Part shown: positions 1 through 8,686 of the stretch, one piece after another | Layout: the number at the start of each line of letters is the position of its first letter | Numbering within the stretch: the first letter of the stretch is position 1 | Position numbers and translations under genes: made by a program | Assembly (NCBI RefSeq): GCF_030158565.1 | Contig: NZ_JAOASQ010000047.1 | Location: 1-42,351, forward strand | Source: Limnohabitans sp. | GTDB lineage: Bacteria; Pseudomonadota; Gammaproteobacteria; Burkholderiales; Burkholderiaceae_C | Reading direction: 5' to 3' | Length of the DNA stretch: 42,351 nt | Notes under the pieces: model-generated | Databases searched by the model: none | What the model was told of the DNA's origin: nothing | What the model saw: the letters and a program-made list of their open reading frames with translations, nothing else

Positions 1-1
1 G

Positions 2-100
2 AAGCTCTACATCGACCATGTGCTGCAAGCCGACGAAGGCGCCGACATGGACTTTTTGGTCGGACAGCGCGGCGCGGCCGTGCCCAAAGACAACCATTGA
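2..100 (+). CDS. C-terminal fragment of an unrecognised protein
   Basis: An open frame enters from the left edge and ends at TGA 98-100, giving the last 32 residues (KLYIDHVLQADEGADMDFLV, then GQRGAAVPKDNH). Base composition and codon use match the genes that follow. I do not recognise the family from this tail. It is on the same strand as the sugar-acid genes downstream, so it may belong to the same pathway, but the 117-bp repeat array lies between them and may separate the transcripts. The function is unknown. Confidence 0.6.
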   Translation, partial: KLYIDHVLQADEGADMDFLVGQRGAAVPKDNH

Positions 101-116
101 TGGCCCACATCAACCC

Positions 117-600
117 GGTCATCCCGGACTTGTCCGCGTCTGTCATCCCGGGCTTGACCCGGGATCCATCGCCCAATCACCGTGGATGCCGGATCGAGTC
201 CGGCATGACATACACGCAGGGCACGACCGCTTCTGTCGTCCTGGGCATAACCAATTCTGTCATCCCGGGCTTGACACGGGATCCATCGCTCAACCACCGT
301 GGATGCCCGATCAAGTCCGGCATGACATACCCGCAGGGCACGACCGCTTCTGTCGTCCTGGGCATAACCAATTCTGTCATCCCGGGCTTGACCCGGGATC
401 CTTCGCCCAACCACCGTGGATGCCGGATCAAGTCCGGCATGACATACCCGCAGGGCACGACCGCTTCTGTCGTCCGGGGCATCACCAATTCTGTCATCCC
501 GGGCTTGACCCGGGATCCATCGCTCAACCACCGTGGATGCCGGATCAAGTCCGGCATGACGGCTGAAGATGGATGTCGGACCAAGTCTGGCATGACCGTC
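117..600. repeat. Tandem 117-bp palindromic repeat array
   Basis: Nearly identical units begin at 141, 258, 375 and 492, so the period is exactly 117 bp. The fourth unit is truncated near 560, and decayed pieces flank the array (117-139 and 567-595). Each unit holds two hairpins facing each other: arms CCCGGG/CCCGGG around loop CTTGA, then GCCGGA/TCCGGC around loop TCAAG. A spacer of about 46 bp follows. Because 117 is a multiple of three, stop-free frames run through the array on both strands. These encode only a repeated low-complexity peptide and have no ribosome binding site, so I treat them as artefacts. This array fills the whole 535-bp gap between the first two genes. Confidence 0.9.
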
Positions 601-635
601 ACACCCTATTCATTCAATTTTTCAGGAGAATTTTG

Positions 636-1640
636 ATGCGTATTTTGATCACCGGCGGTGCCGGATTTTTGGGTGCCCGCTTGGCGCGCGAGATTTTGAA
701 AAAAGGCCAGCTCAATGGCCAAACTGTGACCGAACTGGTGATTGCCGACCTGTTCCCTGCCCCAGCAGACCTGCTGGCCGACCCACGGGTCAAGGGCCAT
801 GCTGGCCCCATGCTGGCGCAAGGCGATTTGTTCAAAAGCGGCTTTGATGGCGTGTTCCACCTCGCGTCAGCAGTGTCGGGCGAGTGCGAACTCGACTTTG
901 ACCTGGGCCTGCGCTCCAACGTGGACAGCTCGCGCTTGCTGCTCGACAGCATCCGCGCCTCGGGAAAAGCCTCACGCTTGGTGTTTGCCAGCTCGGTGGC
1001 CGTGTTTGGTCCTGATGCGGCCAACCCCATGCCTGCGCTGGTGGCCGACACCACTTTGCCCACGCCGCAAACGTCTTACGGCACGCACAAGCTGATGATC
1101 GAGTACATGGTGGCCGACTACACCCGCAAGGGCTACATCGACGGTCGCGCTGCACGGCTGATGACCGTGGCGGTTCGCCCGGGCAAGCCCAATGGCGCAG
1201 CGTCTTCGTTTTTCAGCGGCATCATCCGTGAGCCTCTGGCGGGCACGGCTTCTACCTGCCCGGTGGATGCCCACGTGTCGCACCCGATTTCTTCACCAGG
1301 CAACACCGTCAAGGGTTTGATCACCGTGTTCGAAGCCAGCCGCGAAGCCTTCGGTGGCCGCATGGCGCTGAACCTGCCAGGCTTGAATGTGAAGGTCAGC
1401 GACATGCTGGCCGCCCTGGAAAAAGTCGCTGGCCCCGCCGTGCGTGCCCGCGTGACTTTTGAGAAAGACGAACGTATCGCCGGCATCGTGGACAACTGGG
1501 CCAAGGGCTGCACCTTCGAGCGCGCTCATGCGCTGGGCCTGCGTGCCGACGACAGCTTTGAAACCATCATTGAACAGTACATCGAAGACTGCAAGACCCG
1601 CCCCGGCTACCCGGCCGATGCCTTGAAAGGTCTGGCCTGA
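636..1640 (+). CDS. denD: NAD-dependent SDR dehydrogenase, D-erythronate dehydrogenase (DenD)-like
   Basis: A 334-residue extended short-chain dehydrogenase. The N-terminal Rossmann motif GGAGFLG is at residues 7-13, the FASSVAVFG strand near 117-125 supplies the active-site Ser, and the catalytic pair is Y148/K152 in SYGTHK. The overall sequence resembles DenD, which oxidises D-erythronate to 2-keto-D-erythronate with NAD. The start is the ATG at 636 because AGGAGA sits at 624-629; the open frame extends upstream only into repeat DNA. Five bases separate it from the KDG kinase, so it probably heads an operon. The neighbours process 2-keto-3-deoxy sugar acids, so the real substrate could be another aldonate or a uronate-type sugar. 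The family is firm; the exact substrate is inferred. Confidence 0.7.
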   Translation: MRILITGGAGFLGARLAREILKKGQLNGQTVTELVIADLFPAPADLLADPRVKGHAGPMLAQGDLFKSGFDGVFHLASAVSGECELDFDLGLRSNVDSSRLLLDSIRASGKASRLVFASSVAVFGPDAANPMPALVADTTLPTPQTSYGTHKLMIEYMVADYTRKGYIDGRAARLMTVAVRPGKPNGAASSFFSGIIREPLAGTASTCPVDAHVSHPISSPGNTVKGLITVFEASREAFGGRMALNLPGLNVKVSDMLAALEKVAGPAVRARVTFEKDERIAGIVDNWAKGCTFERAHALGLRADDSFETIIEQYIEDCKTRPGYPADALKGLA

Positions 1641-1644
1641 AACC

Positions 1645-2580
1645 ATGAGCAGCGGAAAATCGAGGGACATCGTCGCCTTGGGCGAGGCCATGGTCGAGTT
1701 CAACCAGACCCAGGCCGAGCCCCCTTTGTATTTGCAAGGCTTCGGCGGCGACACCAGCAATGCCGCCATTGCCGCCGCAAGGGCTGGCGCACAAGTGGCT
1801 TACCTGACGCGCCTGGGCACCGACCGCTGGGGCGACCGCCTGATGGATTTGTGGCACAGCGAAAACGTGAACACGGATGCCGTGCTGCGCGATGTCAACG
1901 CCCCCACCGGCATGTACTTTGTCAGCCACGATGCGCAAGGCCACCACTTCAGCTACGCCCGCGCCGGATCGGCCGCCAGCCGCATGCAAGCGGCCGATGC
2001 CGCCACATGGCATAGCGCCATAGCGGCCAGCCGCTGGCTGCACGTGTCGGGCATCAGCCTCGCGATTTCGGCATCGGCCTGTGACACGGCTTTCGCGGCG
2101 ATGCAGCTGGCCCGCGCCTCAGGCACACGTGTGGCCCTGGATTCGAATTTGCGCTTGTCGCTGTGGCCGCTGGCCCGCGCGCAAGCGTGCATCACCCACG
2201 CCATCGGTCTGTGTGATTTGTTTTTGCCCAGCCTGGAAGACATCACGGCCCTGACCGGTTTGACCGAGCCCCAGGCCATCATCGCCTGGAGCCATGCCCA
2301 AGGTGCGCAGCAGGTGGTGCTCAAGCTCGGGGCGGAGGGGGCCTTGGCATCCGATGGCCAAACCCAGCGGCGTGTGCCCGGGCTGGCCGTTCAAGCGGTG
2401 GACGCGACAGGCGCGGGTGACTGCTTTGCGGGCAACCTGCTGGCTCGATTGTCCCAAGGCGATGACTTGTGGACCGCAACCGCCTATGCCAACGCGGCGG
2501 CTGCCTTGTCGGTGCAAGGCTATGGCGCTGTGGCCCCTTTGCCCCGCCCCGATACGGTGATGAAATACCTACGGTCATGA
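1645..2580 (+). CDS. kdgK: 2-keto-3-deoxygluconate kinase (PfkB family)
   Basis: A 311-residue ribokinase/PfkB-family sugar kinase. The N-terminal substrate signature GGDTSNAA is at about 34-41. The C-terminal signature DATGAGDCFAG is at 253-263, with D259 as the predicted catalytic base. Family members of this type phosphorylate 2-keto-3-deoxygluconate to KDPG, which Eda (15979-16626) would split into pyruvate and glyceraldehyde 3-phosphate. The start ATG follows the denD stop by 4 bases, and the stop overlaps the dgoK start by 4 bases (ATGA), indicating translational coupling. The N-terminal GEAMVEFNQT stretch and the gene context favour KdgK over fructokinase or ribokinase, but specificity cannot be fixed from sequence alone. 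Confidence 0.8.
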   Translation: MSSGKSRDIVALGEAMVEFNQTQAEPPLYLQGFGGDTSNAAIAAARAGAQVAYLTRLGTDRWGDRLMDLWHSENVNTDAVLRDVNAPTGMYFVSHDAQGHHFSYARAGSAASRMQAADAATWHSAIAASRWLHVSGISLAISASACDTAFAAMQLARASGTRVALDSNLRLSLWPLARAQACITHAIGLCDLFLPSLEDITALTGLTEPQAIIAWSHAQGAQQVVLKLGAEGALASDGQTQRRVPGLAVQAVDATGAGDCFAGNLLARLSQGDDLWTATAYANAAAALSVQGYGAVAPLPRPDTVMKYLRS

Positions 2581-3479
2581 GCCAGCGCACCTTGATCGCC
2601 GTGGACTGGGGCACCAGCAGCTTGCGCGGGGCGCGGCTGGGTGCGGCAGGCCAGGTCCTTGAATCGCGACAATTCCCACGCGGCATCATGACCGTGGCCC
2701 CCGGCCAGTTTGATGCTGTGTTTCAAGAATGCTTTGGCGACTGGATGCAGGCCCAAGGCGCCCTGTGCCTGATCTCGGGCATGGCGGGCAGCCAGCAGGG
2801 TTGGCAAGAAGCGCCCTACTGCCCTTGCCCTGCAGGCTTTGACGAACTCACGGCGCGGCTGCTCTGGGTGCAAGCAGACCGACTGGCGATCGTGCCCGGC
2901 CTGAGCTGCCTGCACGATGACGGCTTGCCCGTGCCGCAGCACGATGTGATGCGCGGCGAAGAAATCCAGATTTTCGGTGCGCTGGCCTTGACCGGTCTGC
3001 GCGATGCCACCGTGGTCTTGCCCGGCACGCACAGCAAATGGGCGCAGGTCGCGCAAGGCCGCGTGACGGGCTTTCGCAGCTTCATGACCGGCGAGGTGTT
3101 TGCCTTGCTGAGCCAGCATTCCATCCTCTCGCGCACATTGCCTGCCGATGCCCCCTGGCACGAAGACGCTTTTGTGCACGGCGTGCAGTTGGCGCAACGC
3201 ACACCCAGTGTTTTGTCCAGCATTTTCGCCACCCGCACCCTGGCCCTGTTTGGCAGCCTGCCTGCTGCGCAACACCCGTCTTTTTTGTCGGGCCTGTTGA
3301 TCGGCGAGGAACTGCGCGCCATGGCCCGACCCGGCAGCACCGTGCTGCTGGTGGGCAGCGCCTTGCTCACGCAGCGCTACGCGGCGGCTTTGCACAGCTT
3401 GGGGCTGACCAGCCAGCGCCTGGGCGACGAAGCCACCTGGGCCGGCCATGCCGCACTGGCCCAAGAACTGACGGCCTGA
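2577..3479 (+). CDS. dgoK: 2-dehydro-3-deoxygalactonokinase
   Basis: A 300-residue DgoK-family kinase of the ASKHA fold. The phosphate-1 motif VDWGTSSLRG is at residues 9-18. A second conserved block, LPGTHSKWAQV and SFMTGEVFALL, lies near the middle. The enzyme phosphorylates 2-keto-3-deoxygalactonate, producing KDPGal for DgoA just downstream. The start ATG at 2577 overlaps the kdgK stop by 4 bases; the frame is open further upstream, but that part lies inside kdgK and shows no family similarity. Having dgoK next to a KDG kinase suggests the operon handles both C4 epimers of the keto-deoxy acid, or that one of the kinases is broad. Confidence 0.88.
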   Translation: MSQRTLIAVDWGTSSLRGARLGAAGQVLESRQFPRGIMTVAPGQFDAVFQECFGDWMQAQGALCLISGMAGSQQGWQEAPYCPCPAGFDELTARLLWVQADRLAIVPGLSCLHDDGLPVPQHDVMRGEEIQIFGALALTGLRDATVVLPGTHSKWAQVAQGRVTGFRSFMTGEVFALLSQHSILSRTLPADAPWHEDAFVHGVQLAQRTPSVLSSIFATRTLALFGSLPAAQHPSFLSGLLIGEELRAMARPGSTVLLVGSALLTQRYAAALHSLGLTSQRLGDEATWAGHAALAQELTA

Positions 3480-3493
3480 CGGAACACCACACC

Positions 3494-4129
3494 ATGAACA
3501 CCCTCGCCATCCCCGAACAATTTTCACGCGCCCTCCAGCAGCTGCCGCTGGTCGCCATCTTGCGGGGCCTGACACCGCAAGAGGCTCCCGCCATTGGCCA
3601 TGCCCTCGTGGACAGCGGTTTTGCCTTGATCGAAGTCCCACTGAATTCACCGCGCCCGCTGGACAGCATCGCAGCCTTGGCCGCAGAGCACCCGAACCAC
3701 CTGATCGGTGCAGGCACCGTGCTGAGCACAGCCCAGGTGCGCGAGGTGCACGCCGCAGGCGGTCGCATCATCATCTCGCCGCACTTTGACCCCGCTGTGG
3801 TGCACGAAGCCGTGCGCCTGGGCCTGGCCTGCGTGCCCGGCGTGGCCACACCCAGCGAGGCCTTTGCGGCCTTGGCTGCAGGTGCGCATGCGCTCAAACT
3901 TTTCCCGGCGGAATTGATCACCCCCACCGTGCTCAAGGCCATGCGCGCTGTTTTGCCCGCCGAGGTGCAGCTGCTGCCTGTGGGCGGCATCACCCCCGAC
4001 AACATGGCCTCCTACCTGAGCGCGGGTGCCAACGGTTTTGGTTTGGGCTCGGCTTTGTACAAGCCCGGATGCACCGAGCAGCAGGTGCGCGAGGCCGCGC
4101 AGCGCTTCGTTCAGGCCCTGCGGGGCTGA
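3494..4129 (+). CDS. dgoA: 2-dehydro-3-deoxy-6-phosphogalactonate aldolase
   Basis: A 211-residue class I aldolase of the KDPG/KDPGal family, cleaving KDPGal to pyruvate and glyceraldehyde 3-phosphate. The general acid/base E47 is in IEVPL, the phosphate/pyruvate loop GAGTVL is at 72-77, and the Schiff-base lysine is K135 in ALKLFPAE. The VPLNSPRP segment after E47 is typical of DgoA and differs from the VTLRTP of the Eda encoded later in this window. The start ATG lies 14 bases after the dgoK stop. It is the last gene of the operon and converges on livF with only 26 bases between; I see no clear terminator there. Confidence 0.9.
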   Translation: MNTLAIPEQFSRALQQLPLVAILRGLTPQEAPAIGHALVDSGFALIEVPLNSPRPLDSIAALAAEHPNHLIGAGTVLSTAQVREVHAAGGRIIISPHFDPAVVHEAVRLGLACVPGVATPSEAFAALAAGAHALKLFPAELITPTVLKAMRAVLPAEVQLLPVGGITPDNMASYLSAGANGFGLGSALYKPGCTEQQVREAAQRFVQALRG

Positions 4130-4155
4130 TCCAAGGCCAACATCAAACGCCGAGA

Positions 4156-4860
4156 TCAAATGCCCAAATAGGCCTTGCGGATTTCGTCGCGGCGGCTCAG
4201 CTCGGACGAGACGCCCGAAGTGACTACACGGCCGTTTTCCAGCACATAGGTGCGCTGTGAAATCGCCAGCGCACGGCTGACGTTTTGCTCCACCAGCATC
4301 ACGGCCGTGCCGCTGCGGTGGATGGCTTCGATGGCCCGGAACATCTCGCCCACGATGCTGGGCGCCAGACCCAAGGAAGGCTCATCGAGCAACAACAAAC
4401 GGGGCAACGCCATCATGGCCCGCCCGATGGCCACCATTTGCTGCTGACCGCCCGACAAGGTGCCCGACACTTGACCGAGCTTGGCCCGCACGGCGGGAAA
4501 CAGCTCACACACCTGCTCCAATGTCCGGTCGCGCACCGCGCGTGCGGCCGGGTGCATGGCCCCCAGCTCCAGGTTTTCACGCACCGTCATGCCGGTGAAC
4601 AAGCGTCGGCTTTCGGGCACCAGGGCCAGGCCTCTTTCACACAAGCGGTGCGCCGGCAAGGCCGAAACCGTCTCGCCTTCCCAGGCGATGTGGCCCGACT
4701 TGAGCGGGCACAGGCCCATGACCGCATTGATCAAAGTGGTCTTGCCAGCGCCGTTGGGGCCGATGACCGAGACCAGCTCGCCAGCCTCGATCTGCATGGA
4801 CACGTCCCACAGGGCAGGTGCCGCGCCGTAATTGACTTGGATTTGTTCTATTTGGAGCAT
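4156..4860 (-). CDS. livF: Branched-chain-type ABC transporter ATP-binding protein LivF
   Basis: A 234-residue ABC ATPase with Walker A GPNGAGKT (34-41), signature LSGGQ (135-139) and Walker B LLLLDEPS (155-162). The C-terminal YVLENGRVV and RKAYLGI are typical of LivF, one of the two ATPases of the hydrophobic amino-acid uptake family. It is last in the operon livK-livH-livMG-livF and follows the fusion gene with only a 2-base gap. The substrate of such systems varies widely: branched amino acids, amides, urea, or aromatic and organic acids. The divergent catabolic genes at 8900-12939 suggest an aromatic or organic acid here. Confidence 0.9.
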   Translation of the reverse strand: MLQIEQIQVNYGAAPALWDVSMQIEAGELVSVIGPNGAGKTTLINAVMGLCPLKSGHIAWEGETVSALPAHRLCERGLALVPESRRLFTGMTVRENLELGAMHPAARAVRDRTLEQVCELFPAVRAKLGQVSGTLSGGQQQMVAIGRAMMALPRLLLLDEPSLGLAPSIVGEMFRAIEAIHRSGTAVMLVEQNVSRALAISQRTYVLENGRVVTSGVSSELSRRDEIRKAYLGI

Positions 4861-4862
4861 GG

Positions 4863-6653
4863 TTACACCGCCGCCTCATCACCCAGATAAGCCCGGACCA
4901 CCTCGGGACGGGACATCACATCTTGAGGGTGGCCCTCGGCAATGACTTCACCTTGGTTGAGCACCACCAGCCTGTCCGACAGGGCCAGCACGGCACTCAT
5001 CACGTGTTCGACAAACACGATGGAGGTGCCACGCTCGCGGATGCGACGAATCGTCTGCACGGCGGCACCGATCTCCGACGGCGTCAAACCCGACAAGACC
5101 TCATCGAGCAGGAGCACTTGCGGGCGCGCCGCCAAAGCGCGTGCCAGCTCCAGGAACTTGCGCTGGTGCAGGTTGAGCTCATCAGGGAAATGATCGCCTT
5201 TGTCCTGCAAACCAGTGAACAGCATCCACTCTTGCGCCTCGGCCAGGGCCTGCGCATCCGTCAGGCGCGCGCCGCCGTAATGCGCGGCCAGGGTGACGTT
5301 TTGCAAGACCGTCAAGCCATTGAATGGACGCGGGATTTGGTAGGTGCGCGACAAGCCTTGCCTGCGAATGCGGTGGGCAGGCCAACCGGCACAGGATTGA
5401 CCACGCAAAAGCACCGTGCCCTCGGTCGGCTTGTAATGGCCAGTGACCACGTTGATGAAGGTCGACTTGCCCGAACCGTTGGGGCCGAGCAAGCCCAAAA
5501 TCTCGCCGCGGTACAAATCAAGGTCCACCCCATTCAAGGCACGGATGCCCGAAAACTGCTTGCTCAGGCCACGCACTTCCAGCACTTTCTCGCGGTCGGG
5601 GGCATCGGCCGGGCGTGTCAAAGGTCGCTCCAGCACCAGCTCATCCGGCTGGCCATGCACGGATTCACCATGCCCAGCAGCGGGCTCACGCTGGTTCTGG
5701 ATCAAGCGCTTGTGTTGACGCAACTGCCAAGTGCCCAAAATGCCACGCGGCATGACCAGCACAGCCCCCGCCAGCACCAGGCCAATGATGACCTTGCCGA
5801 TCAGCGCGCTCTCACCGGCGGTGAAGGCGTTGAGCAAGAGCGTGATCAAAATGCCGCCCACCATGGGACCGGCCCAGTGGCGGCTGCCGCCCAGCACGCT
5901 CATGAGCACCACGGTCAAGGGGACGGTGATGTTGAAAGTCTCCCCCACCGTGACATACGACACGTACAAAGCATGGATGGCGCCCATGACCCCGGCAAAG
6001 AAACTCGAGAGCGCAAAAGCGCCCATCTTGAGCCAGAAGGTCGGCACACCATTGACCTCGGCGGCATCCTCATCGTCATGGATGGCCAGCAAGCCCAGCC
6101 CCGCGCGGGCATGGAACAGCCGCCAGGCCACGGCAACGCACAAGACCGTCAAGACCAAACTGGCGTAATAAAAGGTGGACGCGGGTTTGGGCCCCCACTG
6201 CGGCAAATGGACACCCATCAGGTAGACCCCAGGGCCACCATCGATGGGCGTGTTGACCACCACCGTGGCCAGCACAAAGCCCACCGCCAGCGTGATCAGG
6301 GCGAACGATTCACCACGGATTTTGCGCACATTGAACACCAGCGCCCCGATGGCCAAAGCCAGCAGCGCCGCGAGCAATCCGCTGCCCAGCGCGGCAGGCA
6401 CCACGGGCCAGTCGGCTTTGGTGGCCAGCGTGGCCATGCCGTACATGCCCACACCGAAAAATGCCCCATGGCCGAACGAGAAATACCCCGAGTATCCCGA
6501 GAGCATGTTCCAGGAGGTGGCCAGCGTCATCCAGAAAAAAACCACATACAGCAAAGACTGCAGGTGGACCGGAAGGCCCATGTAAGGCGCCGCAAACAGC
6601 AGTGCCAACACCACGAACAGGATGGAAATTCGCTGGATCTTATTCATCACCAC
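4863..6653 (-). CDS. livM-livG: Fused permease/ATP-binding protein LivM-LivG
   Basis: A 596-residue single chain joining a LivM inner-membrane permease (about residues 1-310, multiple hydrophobic helices, conserved SGYSGYFSFGHGAFFGVG near 52-69) to a LivG ATPase (about 350-596). The two are joined by a hydrophilic linker rich in Q, E and P. The ATPase has Walker A GPNGSGKS and Walker B VLLLDEV. Its signature region reads LNLHQRKFLELARAL instead of a classical LSGGQ, a variation seen in LivG proteins. The first ATG lies within the end of livH (14-base overlap); an ATG two codons later would give an 8-base overlap. Such fusions occur in Burkholderiales importers. This is the second permease of the heterodimer with LivH. 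Confidence 0.9.
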   Translation of the reverse strand: MVMNKIQRISILFVVLALLFAAPYMGLPVHLQSLLYVVFFWMTLATSWNMLSGYSGYFSFGHGAFFGVGMYGMATLATKADWPVVPAALGSGLLAALLALAIGALVFNVRKIRGESFALITLAVGFVLATVVVNTPIDGGPGVYLMGVHLPQWGPKPASTFYYASLVLTVLCVAVAWRLFHARAGLGLLAIHDDEDAAEVNGVPTFWLKMGAFALSSFFAGVMGAIHALYVSYVTVGETFNITVPLTVVLMSVLGGSRHWAGPMVGGILITLLLNAFTAGESALIGKVIIGLVLAGAVLVMPRGILGTWQLRQHKRLIQNQREPAAGHGESVHGQPDELVLERPLTRPADAPDREKVLEVRGLSKQFSGIRALNGVDLDLYRGEILGLLGPNGSGKSTFINVVTGHYKPTEGTVLLRGQSCAGWPAHRIRRQGLSRTYQIPRPFNGLTVLQNVTLAAHYGGARLTDAQALAEAQEWMLFTGLQDKGDHFPDELNLHQRKFLELARALAARPQVLLLDEVLSGLTPSEIGAAVQTIRRIRERGTSIVFVEHVMSAVLALSDRLVVLNQGEVIAEGHPQDVMSRPEVVRAYLGDEAAV

Positions 6654-7491
6654 GCCTGAGCAAAAGAATCAGGATCAACACCGTGAACGCCACCAAAGGC
6701 GCCCAGGTGGGCGCAATCAAGGCCTGGGTCATGGACTCGCTGATGCCGATCACCAAGCCACCCACCAAGGGCGTCAATGCTGAGCCCAATCGGCCAATCA
6801 TCACCACCGCGAACACCACGCCGACCCAGGCAAATATCTGCGAGGGTGCGAGTGTGAAGGTCAAAGCCACGCAGACGCCCGCACAAGCGGCCAGCGCCGC
6901 ACACAAGCCCGCCAACAAAACGGCCAGGCGCTTGGCGTTGATGCCAAAGGCCGTGGCGATCGCCGGGTCTTCGGCGCTGGCGCGCACCGACTTGCCCATG
7001 TCGGTGCGGTGCAGCATCCACCAGACCAGCGCCACAGCGGCCAGCGACATGCCCAAGGTCAAGGCCTCGGAATAGGTCACCACCACAGTGCCCAAACGGA
7101 ACTTGTGCTCGTCATACACCGAAGACATGCGACGGAAATCGGCACTCCAGATCCATTGCAGCAAAGCCTCCACCGACACCGTGATGCCAAACGTCACCAG
7201 CAGTGAATTGAAGGGCGTGATGGCAAAGCGGGCGAACACCGACTGCAAAGCCATGCCCAATGCCGCAAACAGCGGCACCAACACCAGCAAGGAAAGCAGC
7301 GGGTCCACACCCAGTCGCGTTTTGAGCTCGTAGGTGATGTAGGCCGACAGGAACACCCAGGCGAAATGCGCCAAGTTGATTTGCCTGAGCAAGCCCCAGC
7401 CCAAACCGATGCCCAGGCCGATGAGGCCATACAGGGCACCGAGAAAAACGCCAGAGGCCAGCGCTTGGAGTAACAGCCCTGCGCTGGGCAT
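6640..7491 (-). CDS. livH: Branched-chain-type ABC transporter permease LivH
   Basis: A 283-residue, very hydrophobic protein with about eight predicted membrane segments. The N-terminal block ends in YGLIGLGIGLGWGLLRQINL, followed by HFAWVFLSAYI, as in LivH permeases. The conserved LVGGLVIGISESM near the C-terminus is the usual coupling region. It should pair with the permease half of the LivM-LivG fusion. It begins one base after the livK stop and its 3' end overlaps the fusion gene by 14 bases, so the operon is translationally coupled. Confidence 0.9.
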   Translation of the reverse strand: MPSAGLLLQALASGVFLGALYGLIGLGIGLGWGLLRQINLAHFAWVFLSAYITYELKTRLGVDPLLSLLVLVPLFAALGMALQSVFARFAITPFNSLLVTFGITVSVEALLQWIWSADFRRMSSVYDEHKFRLGTVVVTYSEALTLGMSLAAVALVWWMLHRTDMGKSVRASAEDPAIATAFGINAKRLAVLLAGLCAALAACAGVCVALTFTLAPSQIFAWVGVVFAVVMIGRLGSALTPLVGGLVIGISESMTQALIAPTWAPLVAFTVLILILLLRRGDE

Positions 7492-7492
7492 G

Positions 7493-8686
7493 TCAGAACT
7501 GCATCTTGCTGCCGGGCAAGGCGACGTCTTTGGGGTGGATCACGACCCACTTGCCACCTTGCAACTGCTTGATGCGGTTCAGGTCATCGCCGTAGTTGTT
7601 GGGGCCATCGAAGCGGACTTTGCCAATGATGGTGTCCACACGGTTTTTCTTGAGCCATGCGGCAATCTTCGCATCTTCCAGGCTGCCTGAACCCTTGATG
7701 CCCGCTTCCAGAAACTGCCAACCTGTGAAGGCATTGGCCGCCTGCAACTCGAACACGGTGTCGGGCAAATTGGCTTTGGCTGCGCGCTCGTTGTACATCT
7801 TGATCGCTTCTGCATAAGCGGGGTTGTTGGTGAACGGCGCATGCTGCTCGAAGGTGGTCAAGGTCAGCGCATTGGCCGCCAGTGGCGATTGGGCCAGCGG
7901 CCCGGGGGTGGGGTACACGTGGAAATGGATCTTGGGCTTGTAATCGATCTTGTTCATCGCCTCCAACAACTGAATGCTTTCCGCACCGATCGAGCCGATC
8001 CAGACCACATCGGCATTGGCTTCCTTCAAGCGCGAAGCAATGGGGCCAAAGTCGCGGTTGCCGAACTCCCACTCCAGCCACAAGGCTTCACGCAGACCGC
8101 GCTTCTTGAAGACCTCGCGTGCGCCCACCGACAAAAACACCACCGAAGGGAATTTGCTGGTGACGATGGCCACCGACTGGGGCTTGGCACCGCCAGCGGC
8201 AATGGCATCGAGCAAGGTGTTGGGCACCGTGGTGCCCGGATCGATGCCCATGACATACGCGGGGAAGTGCATGTCGTACTTGGCCAGCGAAGGGATGCCA
8301 AAAGAATTGGTGATCAAGACCTTGCCATTGCGCTGAGCCACGCCCATGGCCGCCAGCGAGTTGGCGGTGGCATAAGGGCCCATCAACAGATCGACGTTGT
8401 CGCCCGAGATCAGTTGCTCGTACAAAGTGCGTGCAAGGTCGGGTTTGGACTGGTCATCCTTGACCACCCACTCGACCGGACGACCGAGCAAGCCGCCGCG
8501 TTTGTTCAATTGCTCGATGAAGATGTCACCCGCAATCTTGTGCATCACAGCCGTGCCAGCCAAAGGGCCCGTCAAGGACAAGGTGCTCCCGACCCGTATC
8601 GGTTTGGTCTGCGCATGCAGCCATGTCGAAGTCGAAGAGAGCAACAAGGACGAACCCAGTGCTTTCAGGAAAGGCCGCTTTTGCAT
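7493..8686 (-). CDS. livK: Periplasmic substrate-binding protein of the Liv-type ABC transporter
   Basis: A 397-residue periplasmic-binding protein (peripla_BP_6 type). An N-terminal signal peptide (KR, hydrophobic LGSSLLLSSTSTW, then LHAQ) is probably cut after HAQ near residue 26. The mature start KPIRVGSTLSLTGPLAGTA is characteristic of the Leu/Ile/Val-binding family. It is the first gene of the importer operon and is transcribed away from the catabolic genes at 8900 onward. A signal anchor rather than a lipobox is seen, so a soluble periplasmic receptor is expected. The ligand is not identifiable from sequence; context points to a carboxylic acid, perhaps aromatic. Confidence 0.88.
   Translation of the reverse strand: MQKRPFLKALGSSLLLSSTSTWLHAQTKPIRVGSTLSLTGPLAGTAVMHKIAGDIFIEQLNKRGGLLGRPVEWVVKDDQSKPDLARTLYEQLISGDNVDLLMGPYATANSLAAMGVAQRNGKVLITNSFGIPSLAKYDMHFPAYVMGIDPGTTVPNTLLDAIAAGGAKPQSVAIVTSKFPSVVFLSVGAREVFKKRGLREALWLEWEFGNRDFGPIASRLKEANADVVWIGSIGAESIQLLEAMNKIDYKPKIHFHVYPTPGPLAQSPLAANALTLTTFEQHAPFTNNPAYAEAIKMYNERAAKANLPDTVFELQAANAFTGWQFLEAGIKGSGSLEDAKIAAWLKKNRVDTIIGKVRFDGPNNYGDDLNRIKQLQGGKWVVIHPKDVALPGSKMQF

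Noticed and set aside
117..600. Possible CRISPR array
   Set aside because: The whole 117-bp unit, including the part that would be a spacer, is repeated almost identically, and no cas genes are nearby.
7..636. Four overlapping repetitive open frames of 141-182 residues on both strands
   Set aside because: They are products of the 117-bp repeat array with period divisible by three, lack ribosome binding sites, and resemble no protein family.
4923..6659. 578-residue open frame antisense to livMG
   Set aside because: It lies entirely opposite a clear transporter gene, is rich in His/Gln/Arg as expected of antisense GC-rich frames, and has no recognisable domain.
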